Part shown: positions 1 through 6,123 of the stretch, in pieces
How the letters are laid out: each line of letters begins with the position of its first letter
How positions within the stretch are numbered: position 1 is the stretch's first letter
Source of the DNA: CAYQAJ01 sp964415245
GTDB taxonomy: Bacteria; Planctomycetota; Planctomycetia; Pirellulales; Pirellulaceae
Assembly: GCA_964415245.1 (NCBI GenBank)
Contig: CAYQAJ010000161.1
Span: 1 to 11,721 of the forward strand
DNA: 11,721 bases
Direction: 5' to 3'
Translations under genes and position numbers: made by a program
The notes under the pieces: model-generated
What the model saw: only the letters and a program-made list of their open reading frames with translations
Databases searched by the model: none
What the model was told of the DNA's origin: nothing

Positions 1-565
1 AACGCTCCGGCCTCTAATTCTGTTCTGTACAAACTTAACGACTCTAGACTCTCGCATTTCGCCAAATGTCGCAGTCCAGCCCCGGTAATGCACGTCTCCG
101 CGGCGTTGAGCCTTTGGAGCCTCGCCAGTCCGGCCAAATGAACGAGCCCTTCGTCAGTCACCTTCGTACCTGCGATTGATAGGAATTCGAGTTTCGAACA
201 TTTGCCAATCACTTCGAGAGACCGGTCACTGATCGCAGTGTCGGCAATATCCAGCGCGCGAAGCCCATCCGCGCGACACAGCTTCTCTATCGATTCATCG
301 CCCGCAGTCGTAAAGCGCAGAGAGAGAATCTCAAGTTGAGGTAGATCGGGCAATTGAGAAATACCCATGTCCGAAATGTCGCGCCCCTCCAGCAGGAGCT
401 GTGTCAGTTTGGTGAGCCCTCGGAGGTGTCCCATGCCTGCATCTGAAATGGAAGAGTTCCTGCGAAATGACAACCTCAGTTCCTTTAGGGATGTCAATGG
501 AGCTAAATGTACCATATCATCGTCGGACATTTGGATGGCCGTCACGTCCAACTCCGTTAGACCCT
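1..565 (-). pseudogene. LRR protein, 3' portion, separated by an IS and running off the window
   Basis: This is the distal part of a secreted leucine-rich-repeat protein whose proximal part lies at 1827-2116. Read on the minus strand from 565 to 1 the frame is open throughout. It gives successive repeats of the planctomycete LRR style, for example LKELRLS, LEILSLRFTTAGDESIEKL, LRALDIADTAISDRSLEVI, LEFLSIAGTKVTDEGLVHL and LQRLNAAETCITGAGLRHL. Each shows the LxxLxLxxTxITDxGLxxL pattern at about 24-residue spacing. The 3' end is outside the window, so total length is unknown. Removing the IS (566-1826) plus one 10-bp duplication joins ...FIQGL to TELDVTAIQ in frame, so no decay beyond the insertion is visible. 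LRR proteins of this type are presumed to bind other proteins; the actual ligand is unknown. As it stands this part has no evident start of its own and is probably not translated. Confidence 0.85.
556..565. repeat. Target-site duplication, left copy
   Basis: The 10 bases gttagaccct abut the left end of the insertion sequence and recur perfectly at 1827-1836. A 10-bp duplication is within the range known for ISAs1-family transposition. Confidence 0.95.
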
Positions 566-581
566 CAGGGCGATTGCACCA
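566..581 (+). repeat. IS terminal inverted repeat, left
   Basis: The sequence cagggcgattgcacca is matched in inverted orientation at 1811-1826 with one mismatch at position 13. It begins directly after the target duplication. Confidence 0.95.
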
Positions 582-585
582 TAAT

Positions 586-1716
586 TCACTTTCCGCGAAG
601 GACTTCGAGGCGGTAGTCGTCGTTCCAGGCGGCGCAGAGTCGTTTGTTCTTGACGCCGACCTTGTGGGTCTTGTTGTTCTTGAGCAGGCTGAGGGACGCT
701 CTCCGCAGCAGGCTGAAGTTGGCGTCGGCGTGCCCCTTGCGGATGCGTGATTGATCCTCACCGAAGGTCACGTCCAGTTGCCAGTGCAGCGAATTCTCAA
801 CGCCCCAGTGCCCGCGTACCGCGGCAGCGAACTTCTTGCCGCTGAGGTACCGGCTCACGATATAGTATCGCACGTCGTCGCTCTTTTTGCCGTTCTTGTG
901 TTCGGTAACGCGAACCGCCATCCCGATCGCCTTCACGCCAGGCCACTTCTCGCGGAGCGGAAAGTCTTCCGGCAGCTTGGCCAGATAGTAGTAACGATCG
1001 TCAACGCGGCCATGCCCCTTCTCGTGCGATTCCTGGCGTCGGCAGGCGATCGATTCACAGTCATCTTCCAAATGTTGTGCGAAGAAATCGTGGATGGCGT
1101 CGTACAGCTTCGGCTGGTTCTCCTTGACCGCCAGCACGTAGTCGGCCCGGGCGTCGACGATCTGCTGGGCGATCTCTCGCTGGCAGCCCATGGCGTCGAG
1201 GGTCACCAAACAGCCCTGGATTTCCAGGATTTCCAGCAGCGTGGGGATAGCCGTGATCTCGTTGCTCTTGGCGTCGGTGACCACTTGTCCCAGGCTAATG
1301 TGATTGGCGGTGGCCCACGCACTGACCATGTGAATGGCCGCCTTGCTGCTGGCGGCGTCGAAGCTGCGTCGCAGTGTCTTGCCGTCGATGGCAATCACCT
1401 GCCCGTCGCTGACTTCATGCAGAGCCGTGATCCAACTCAGCAAACACTTTTCAAACTCGGGTGGTTTCAGCGCCCCCAGGATGGCATTGAACCGGTCGTG
1501 CGAAGGAACGCCCGCGCTCATGTCCAAAAACTGCGCCAACCAATCTTTTTTCAGGTTGGCCCACTTGGCAATCGACACGAAATCATCGGCCCCGCTGATC
1601 ACCGCGCACAGCGCCATGACCACCACGTTGACCAGCGGATACGTAACTTGGCGACGCCGTGGATCGGCCAAGTCCTGAAAGTGCTCCGCGATTCCCGCCG
1701 TGGTAATCTCCGACAT
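586..1716 (-). CDS. ISAs1-family DDE transposase
   Basis: This 376-residue transposase catalyses cut-and-paste movement of the surrounding element by binding its terminal repeats. The frame is open from 1788, but I place the start at the ATG at 1716 (MSEITTAGIAEHF). There an AGGAGG Shine-Dalgarno sequence sits 7 bases upstream, whereas it would be 1 base from the alternative ATG at 1722. The N-terminal region (about residues 5-90) contains the typical LADPRRRQVTYPL segment. The catalytic core shows AIDGKTLRRS (Asp about 111), VTLDAMGCQ (Asp about 174) and GHWGVENSLHWQLDVTFGED (Glu about 307), the expected DDE triad. Length fits the family (about 370-380) and the C-terminal end, ending 20 bases inside the left terminal repeat boundary, looks complete. 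No frameshift or stop is seen, so the enzyme is probably functional. Confidence 0.95.
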   Translation of the reverse strand: MSEITTAGIAEHFQDLADPRRRQVTYPLVNVVVMALCAVISGADDFVSIAKWANLKKDWLAQFLDMSAGVPSHDRFNAILGALKPPEFEKCLLSWITALHEVSDGQVIAIDGKTLRRSFDAASSKAAIHMVSAWATANHISLGQVVTDAKSNEITAIPTLLEILEIQGCLVTLDAMGCQREIAQQIVDARADYVLAVKENQPKLYDAIHDFFAQHLEDDCESIACRRQESHEKGHGRVDDRYYYLAKLPEDFPLREKWPGVKAIGMAVRVTEHKNGKKSDDVRYYIVSRYLSGKKFAAAVRGHWGVENSLHWQLDVTFGEDQSRIRKGHADANFSLLRRASLSLLKNNKTHKVGVKNKRLCAAWNDDYRLEVLRGK

Positions 1717-1810
1717 GATCATCCCTCCTGGCATCGACGACGCACGCGGCGAGCACCCCTCGCCATCGTATCGCGGTCGCCTTACCAAGATGATGACAGA
1801 TTACCTAATG

Positions 1811-1826
1811 TGGCGCAATCGCCCTG
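1811..1826 (-). repeat. IS terminal inverted repeat, right
   Basis: Read on the minus strand this is cagggcgattgcgcca, matching the left end at 15 of 16 positions. It lies on the upstream side of the transposase gene. Confidence 0.95.
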
Positions 1827-1836
1827 GTTAGACCCT
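1827..1836. repeat. Target-site duplication, right copy
   Basis: A perfect second copy of gttagaccct, immediately outside the right terminal repeat of the IS. Confidence 0.95.
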
Positions 1837-2116
1837 GAATGAACTTGAGCCAGCCGAGGTCCGCGTTATTCCTCCAGCCGAGTTCATCGGACAAATACAC
1901 TGACACGCATTCGTCTCCCGGTACACCTTCGGAGATCTCGATCAACGCGCCAGCAGCCTTTAGTACAGCGAGTGCCTTCGTGTGGGAACCCTCGTGCGAT
2001 AATGCATCGGACGCGCAGAGATGCGACGAGCAGTAACACATTACTTGCATCACCAATACGAGCGTGATCGCACCACGTAGTGCCGTGTCGCAATGAATCA
2101 GGTGTCGCATTCGCAT
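1827..2116 (-). pseudogene. LRR protein, 5' portion with signal sequence, truncated by the IS
   Basis: This is the proximal part of the LRR gene continued at 1-565. From the ATG at 2116 the product begins with a charged start and a hydrophobic stretch (ITLVLVMQVMCYCSS, about residues 16-30), which looks like a signal or lipoprotein-type export sequence; a second ATG two codons later (2110) is possible. It is followed by ALAVLKAAGALIEISEGVPG and a first LRR-like segment reaching LGWLKFIQGL. Such an opening (a short helix and strand before the repeats) is common in planctomycete secreted LRR proteins. After the insertion point the frame runs only a few codons into the IS (TRAIAPH) and stops at 1805. 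The interrupted reading would therefore give about 103 residues. No strong Shine-Dalgarno sequence is visible upstream. Confidence 0.8.
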
Positions 2117-2477
2117 GTGAACGCTCGCGAGGGTCTTTCAGCGCGGAGGGATAGTCATAAGGGAAACTCTATGTCTGCATCGGGAAAGCCGATGGGATCC
2201 AACAGGCCCTTGGGTTCGTGTGGTGGTAAATAGAGGGTACCGGCACGGGGATGCTCCGCGTACCTGTGTTCAGCCTCCAGGCCCACGGCAAAAGCCAGGG
2301 GACACCCAGCCGGGGATTGTAATGGGTTGTTGCGAGTTTGGGCAATGATGTTGTGGTCGAGACGCCGGCGTTGAAAAGTGCGAATCCGGGCGGATCGGTC
2401 GACGGTGGCCTCCCCTCGGCTGGATGTTCCCGACCCTCCCCCTGAGGACCGCGAGCGACCCTCCTGCACTCGCCTCC

Positions 2478-2664
2478 CGGCTCTCCACCGGACTTAGTCC
2501 GGTGGGAGACACGACTGACGAGCTACTGCCGCCGCCAAGTTCTCCCGCTCCGGCTCTCCACCGGGCTTGCTCCGGTGGGAGCGACGACTGACGAGCTACT
2601 GCCGCCGCCAAGTTCTCGCGCTCCGGCTCTCCACCGCGCTTGCCGCGGTGGGAGCGACGACTGA
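2478..2664. repeat. Tandem 73-bp hairpin repeat, two full units and a partial third
   Basis: Units start at 2478, 2551 and 2624; the first two are exactly 73 bp and differ at about six positions by eye, and the third is cut after about 41 bp. Each begins with cggctctccacc and contains an 8-bp stem with a 5-base loop: CCACCGGA-CTTAG-TCCGGTGG, CCACCGGG-CTTGC-TCCGGTGG and CCACCGCG-CTTGC-CGCGGTGG. The third unit changes both sides of the stem together (GG/CC to CG/CG), and the second keeps a G-T wobble, so pairing appears to be maintained. Function is unknown; it could be a mobile palindromic repeat of REP type. Confidence 0.85.
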
Positions 2665-2713
2665 TGGGCTAGGGGCGCGGCTGCCAAATGGAATGGATGG
2701 CGAGCGGCCGCGG

Positions 2714-2859
2714 GTAGCCGTTCAGTCGTTGCTTCCGCTGGGGTAAACCTTGCCGAGAGCGGGAACTTGTGGCGTGGAATGAGATGCTCGGTAGCCGGTC
2801 AGTCGTTGCTTCCGCTGGGATGAACCCAGCGGAGAGCCAGCGTGAACCCAGCGGAGAGC
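2714..2859. repeat. Second hairpin repeat family, diverged duplicate
   Basis: Two copies of a segment beginning gtagcc(g/t/g)tcagtcg and continuing ttgcttccgctggg start at 2714 and 2791. In the second copy a perfect 9-bp stem, TCCGCTGGG-ATGAA-CCCAGCGGA, spans 2811-2833; in the first copy the right arm is degraded. A 17-bp segment, tgaacccagcggagagc, is then repeated directly at 2821-2837 and 2843-2859. The stem/loop size resembles that of the upstream 73-bp units although the sequence differs. Confidence 0.75.
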
Positions 2860-3200
2860 GGGCGCGCGGTTCCGCACAGTCAGAAACAAATGTTGAACAA
2901 CTCCTATTGACATCTCAACGACCCGGCGCGTACAATCAGGGTGTAACGATCGCTCCTTGGCAATTCGCATTGGTTAGTCGTGGGTTATCGGTTGTCAGTC
3001 GCTGGCATCCGGCCGCGCTCGCGGTGCGCGCCCTTCGCGTGATTGGGGCATGGTCGCTTTCGATCTTGATTCGCGACGAGCTTTCACGCGACATGGCACT
3101 CCACAAGGCCCGAAAACGGCGATAACTCCAACCAAGCACGACGTTTAACAGCCGACGTCGCGGGCGACATTTGTGGGTCGTCGCGACATTGCGCGGCCAG

Positions 3201-3379
3201 AGTTTTCAGTGTTCGGTTTTCAGTTTTCAGTTCGGAGAGGGAATGGGCAACACTGGCGTCACCGGTGGCGCACCGGAGCGCTGCTCGCTTTCACGATCGT
3301 CCATCAACGTCCGTATTCCGCCTTCTGCAACTGAAAACTGAACACGGAAAACTGAAAACTCGCGCTGAGCCAGTCCCCG
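3201..3379. repeat. 'ttttcag' inverted-repeat element with gagccagtccccg tail, copy 1
   Basis: Two 32-bp arms at 3201-3232 and 3329-3360 are inverted copies of each other with three mismatches by eye. Both are built of agttttcagt/gttcag words. They enclose about 96 bp without a gene. A 14-bp tail, tgagccagtccccg, follows at 3366-3379 and recurs next to the related element at 4474-4487. The left arm is also repeated in direct orientation at 4380-4409 with one mismatch. Such elements look like non-autonomous repeats; no transposase is associated. Confidence 0.75.
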
Positions 3380-3399
3380 GCGGCTTTGAAACAACCGCT

Positions 3400-4299
3400 T
3401 TATTTGCGCGCCGTGAAGATGCAGTAAATGCCCAGCCCGCGGCGGCGGGCCACGTGTTGGTAGTAGCCGGAGGCGATTCCGCGCGTTTGGATGGCGGATC
3501 GCAGGCCGAGCCAATACAGCGCGACGCCGAGCGGATAGAAAAGCAGGCTGGCGCGATAGATTCGCCGCGACGAGGGGACCACGTGCTGCGTAATGTCGCG
3601 ACATACGACGTCGTGAAACCCTGCATCGCACAGCGACCGCGCGAACTGGCCCTTGCTGGGCGTGTTGGGAATCGCCCAGCCGCGCTGCCAGCGCTCCACG
3701 ATCCGCCGTTCACTTGCCGACAGATCGAATCGCGTGAGAAAGCCGTCGGCCACGATCAATCGGCCGCCCGGTTTCAGCAGCCGCCAGGCTTCGGCGAGCA
3801 AGCCACTCTTGTCCTGGGCGTAGCATGCGCTTTCGAGGGCCCATACCACGTCGAACGATTCGGCCGCCAGTCCGGTCGCGCAGTAATCGGCCGTGTGAAA
3901 CCGCAGTTGCTGGTCGAGCCGTCGTTCGCGGGCCAGTCGTCGCGCCCGCTCGATCTGCCCCGCGCAAATGTTGACGCCCACGACCGATGCGCCGAGATGC
4001 TCGGCCAGCCAGATGGCGCTGCCGCCAATGCCGCAACCGGCATCGAGCACGCGCTGGCCCGCCGCGATGCCGGCGAGACCAGCCAGAACGCGATTCATGT
4101 TCCGTACCGCGTCGTCGTGGCGACGGTGGCGGTGGTCGAAGTAGCCGCAGTGCAAGCCCAGATTCCGGTCGGTGCCCCACAGCAGCCGGTAGTCGCCCGC
4201 GGTGTCGTCGAAGTACTCGACAACGTTTCGCTGATGTAGAGTCAGCGCCGGGCGCGACAACCGGGCAGGCCGGGCAGTCGTGACTTCCGAAAGAGACAC
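3400..4299 (-). CDS. SAM-dependent class I methyltransferase, small-molecule type
   Basis: The 299-residue product is a Rossmann-fold methyltransferase using S-adenosylmethionine. Motif I is VLDAGCGIGGS (residues 84-94), followed by the acidic-loop region ASVVGVNICAGQIERAR (104-120). The segment SFDVVWALESACYAQDK (148-164) corresponds to motif II, and LLKPGGRLIVADGF (174-187) to motif III. The preceding LGLHCGYFDHRHRRHDDAVRNMNR segment resembles the entry region of tocopherol, sarcosine and mycolic-acid-type methyltransferases. The substrate cannot be told from sequence; a lipid, quinone or small metabolite is plausible. The C-terminal 60 residues include a hydrophobic stretch (ASLLFYPLGVALYWLGL, 250-266), suggesting membrane association. 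The start is a GTG at 4299 supported by a GGGAGG Shine-Dalgarno sequence about 9 bases upstream. The gene stands alone, bracketed by related 'ttttcag' repeats and divergent from the selenoprotein candidate. Confidence 0.85.
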   Translation of the reverse strand: MSLSEVTTARPARLSRPALTLHQRNVVEYFDDTAGDYRLLWGTDRNLGLHCGYFDHRHRRHDDAVRNMNRVLAGLAGIAAGQRVLDAGCGIGGSAIWLAEHLGASVVGVNICAGQIERARRLARERRLDQQLRFHTADYCATGLAAESFDVVWALESACYAQDKSGLLAEAWRLLKPGGRLIVADGFLTRFDLSASERRIVERWQRGWAIPNTPSKGQFARSLCDAGFHDVVCRDITQHVVPSSRRIYRASLLFYPLGVALYWLGLRSAIQTRGIASGYYQHVARRRGLGIYCIFTARK

Positions 4300-4339
4300 T
4301 ACTCAAACCCTCCCGACCGGAAACCCGGGCTCAGAGGCT

Positions 4340-4500
4340 ATCCGGAAAGCGTCTTCGAGAAGGGGACGGGCACTCTAGAAGTTTTCAGTGTTCAGTTTTC
4401 AGTTTTCAGCCGGCAGCGAAACGTGCAACCGACCACTGATCCGCTTGCGGCGGAACAACCGCCGAGCGTGCATTGAGCCAGTCCCCGACGCTTTCCGGAT
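4340..4500. repeat. 161-bp inverted-repeat element, 'ttttcag' copy 2
   Basis: Its ends are perfect 14-bp inverted repeats, atccggaaagcgtc at 4340-4353 and gacgctttccggat at 4487-4500. Just inside, ggggacggg (left) and the complement of gagccagtcccc (right) extend the similarity imperfectly. The interior carries agttttcagtgttcag words at 4380-4409, like the left arm of the element at 3201, and a small stem CGGCGG-AACAA-CCGCCG at 4448-4464. It lies between two divergent genes upstream of the promoter proposed at 4641-4670. Confidence 0.7.
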
Positions 4501-4640
4501 CGCTGCTTAGCGGGCGCCGCGCGAAGCCCGTGCTTCGCAAGACTCTCGGCCCAGCAATACAACCGCGACGGGGGCCGGGCTTTAACCGGTGGCTGGGCGG
4601 TTTGTACGTTCCAGCATCAACCTCCGCTCGATCAGGAGTT

Positions 4641-4670
4641 TTGGCCGCGTCGCACCGAAAGATGTATTAT
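4641..4670 (+). promoter_or_regulatory. Possible sigma-70-type promoter for the selenoprotein candidate
   Basis: TTGGCC (4641-4646, four of six to the -35 consensus) is spaced 18 bases from TATTAT (4665-4670, five of six to the -10 consensus). Transcription would begin near 4677, giving a leader of about 48 bases before the ATG at 4725. The match is moderate, and planctomycete promoter rules are poorly known. Confidence 0.35.
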
Positions 4671-4724
4671 GATGACTGCCGTGGAAATGATCTCAAGCCG
4701 GGTTGCCAGCAGGGGAGAAACGAG

Positions 4725-6053
4725 ATGATTGTGCATCGAATCCTTGCCGCCGCGTTGGCCGCACTTACGACACTTGCCGCGGGACTGCTCTATGCCGACG
4801 AGCCCCGCACGATCGGCGATGCCGAGTTCGCCCGGCTCCATGCTCTGGTGAAGCCACAGTCGGGCGAGTCGCGGTGGATGGAGATCGACTGGTACCCCAG
4901 CGTGTGGGAAGCTCGGCAGAAGGCCGCGGCCGAAGGCAAGCCGATCTTTCTCATGGCGGGAAGCGGCGGCGCTCCGGCCGCCGGCTGCTGAACGGCCGGA
5001 CGAGGCGTGAGCCGTGAGCTCACCTGGTGGAACGACGACACCATTCGCTTGATCCGTGAGAATTTCGTAGCCGCGTCGGTGCCGACATGGGTCTGCCGCA
5101 GCGACTCGCCGGAAGGCGAATTCCTCCGCGGCGCCGATATCGATAAGCACTGGGTTACTTCCAGCGGCTACATGCACTGCGTATCGGCCAGCGGCAAGCT
5201 GCTGGGAGGGCGCCCTTGCCAGGAAGTGCTCGATGCGTTCTGGAAACTGCCGGAATCGGAACGCCGGCCCGGCGCGATTCCAGTCCGCGATCTGGCGCCG
5301 TCGGAAACAGTTATTCCCGCGCCGCCGCCAGGGGGCCTCGTTCTCCGCGTATACGCCCGCTTTCTGGCGCGGGGAGACGATGGAGTGCTGCGCCGCGCCA
5401 GCACGGCCGACTTTCCCCTGATGCGCGACAAGCCGGAGGTGCGGCAGCAATGGCAGTTGTTCCTCGAACCGAATACCGAGTACATGTGGCTGACGCGCCA
5501 GGAGTGGCAATCGCTCGTGCCCGCCGATCCCGAGCCGGGACAACGGCTCAACGTGGCAACGGCGATCGTCGAGCGGATGGCTCGCTTCCACCTGACTCCC
5601 CAACGCGCCACGACCAGCGAAGGGGGAATCGTCGACAAGCGGTCGCTGGAGGAGGCGCGTGGCGAGCTGGTCGTGCGGGAGGCGACGCCGGATCAGATTC
5701 GCATGGAGCTGGAAGGCTTCGTGCACTGGGGCAGCGACTACGACGAAGGACAGGCCACGAGCCCGAATGGGCCGCTGGCTCAGGGTTTCGCCACTCCGCT
5801 GTACGGACGCATCGAATACGATCGCCGGAGGCACGCCTTCACGCGGTTCGATATCGCCGCGCCGGGGAACGTGTGGGGCCGCTGGGGCGACGCCAACAAT
5901 CACAGCATGTACGTCGAACGACCCGGCCGCGCGCCGTTCGGTTTCGCCTTCGAATTGGCAACGTTCGATTCGCCCACCGACCGCCTTCCGCCGGGCGGCA
6001 ACGGCCGCTACGTCACGGAGAACTCAGGTTACTTCTCCGATGCTGCCAAATGA
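4725..6053 (+). CDS. Secreted thioredoxin-like protein with in-frame UGA, candidate selenoprotein
   Basis: The ATG at 4725 follows a good Shine-Dalgarno sequence (GGGGAG, 7-base spacing). Residues 1-24 are a signal peptide ending LLYA, so the protein is exported. Residues 56-106 look like the start of a thioredoxin fold: WYPSVWEARQKAAAEGKPIFLM, then GGAPAAGC and, at codon 89 (4989-4991), TGA. The frame continues without shift: TAGRGVSRELTWWNDDTIRLIRENFVAASVPTW, the helix and strand expected after a thioredoxin active site, and on to residue 442. The TGA falls where the redox centre should be, giving a Cys-Sec pair. A C-terminal region (about 325-420) has LYGRIEYDRRRHAFTRFDIAAPG and APFGFAFELATF, which I associate with planctomycete secreted proteins of unknown function. 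Without readthrough the products would be an 88-residue fragment and an unlikely GTG-initiated ORF from 5007 lacking a ribosome site. Alternatives are a nonsense mutation or a sequencing error. Enzyme activity and substrate are unknown. Confidence 0.65.
4992..5025 (+). promoter_or_regulatory. Candidate bacterial SECIS stem-loop after the in-frame UGA
   Basis: A 6-bp perfect stem, GTGAGC (5007-5012) with GCTCAC (5018-5023), encloses the 5-base loop CGTGA (5013-5017). A bulged C at 5006 allows one or two further pairs. The loop starts 21 bases after the UGA and has G as its second base. These features fit the general form of bacterial SECIS elements (a short hairpin inside the coding region with an apical G). 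A competing helix, ACGGC (4992-4996) with GCCGT (5011-5015), is possible but would put its loop too close to the UGA. GC-rich sequence makes chance hairpins common, so this is supporting, not decisive. Confidence 0.4.
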
Positions 6054-6123
6054 TGCGCAGCGCGGGCGCCTTCCGGCTCCCGCCATGCTCCATGCCGCAG
6101 TGCGGAGTGCGATCACGTATCGG

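Larger units (their letters stand above)
566..1826 (-). mobile_element. ISAs1-family insertion sequence, complete, 1261 bp
   Basis: This is a full-length insertion sequence carrying one transposase gene on the minus strand. Its ends are defined independently in three ways: terminal inverted repeats at 566-581 and 1811-1826 matching at 15 of 16 positions, a perfect 10-bp direct duplication immediately outside both ends, and restoration of the interrupted LRR frame when the element is removed. The transposase type, the element length and the duplication size all agree with the ISAs1 family. The gene is transcribed in the same direction as the target gene. The intact duplication and intact transposase suggest a recent, possibly still active copy. 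Confidence 0.95.
2117..3399. other. Gene-poor, repeat-bearing intergenic region
   Basis: No convincing gene is seen here over about 1.28 kb. An open frame on the minus strand at 2155-2469 (104 codons) ends 38 bases before the LRR gene start. Its product has an arginine- and serine-rich beginning and a more protein-like end (YLPPHEPKGLLDPIGFPDAD), but I cannot assign it and it may be a relic of a larger gene. The rest holds three repeat clusters, listed separately: 73-bp hairpin units at 2478-2664, a second hairpin family at 2714-2859, and a 'ttttcag' inverted repeat at 3201-3360. The stretch at 2970-3000 also has a 'gttagtcgtgggttatcgg' simple-repeat flavour. The region is probably an accumulation site for non-coding repeats. 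Confidence 0.6.

Noticed and set aside
1717..1788. Transposase start at 1788, adding 24 residues.
   Set aside because: The added residues do not look like the family, and an AGGAGG site lies 7 bases before the ATG at 1716.
751..1842. Long plus-strand open frame (363 codons) over the transposase.
   Set aside because: It is the antisense shadow of the DDE transposase; its product has no recognisable pattern and it crosses the IS end.
2155..2469. 104-codon minus-strand frame upstream of the LRR gene.
   Set aside because: Its end looks somewhat protein-like, but there is no recognisable domain, no ribosome site and its start falls near the hairpin repeats; kept only as a possible relic.
2478..2664. 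CRISPR array.
   Set aside because: Units are 73 bp and repeat along their whole length, with no unique spacers, and no cas gene is near.
2769..3125. 118-codon plus-strand frame in the gene-poor region.
   Set aside because: It starts inside the second hairpin repeat and shows no domain or ribosome site.
3265..4239. Plus-strand open frame over the methyltransferase.
   Set aside because: Antisense shadow of a GC-rich gene with clear methyltransferase motifs.
4725..5040. A frameshift splitting the thioredoxin-like gene.
   Set aside because: Both parts are in the same frame (4725 and 5007 differ by a multiple of three), so the break is a single stop codon and not an indel.
5007..6053. A separate gene starting with the GTG at 5007.
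   Set aside because: It has no ribosome binding site, lacks a signal peptide, would begin in the middle of a thioredoxin-like fold, and is in the same frame as the upstream ORF with only one stop between them.
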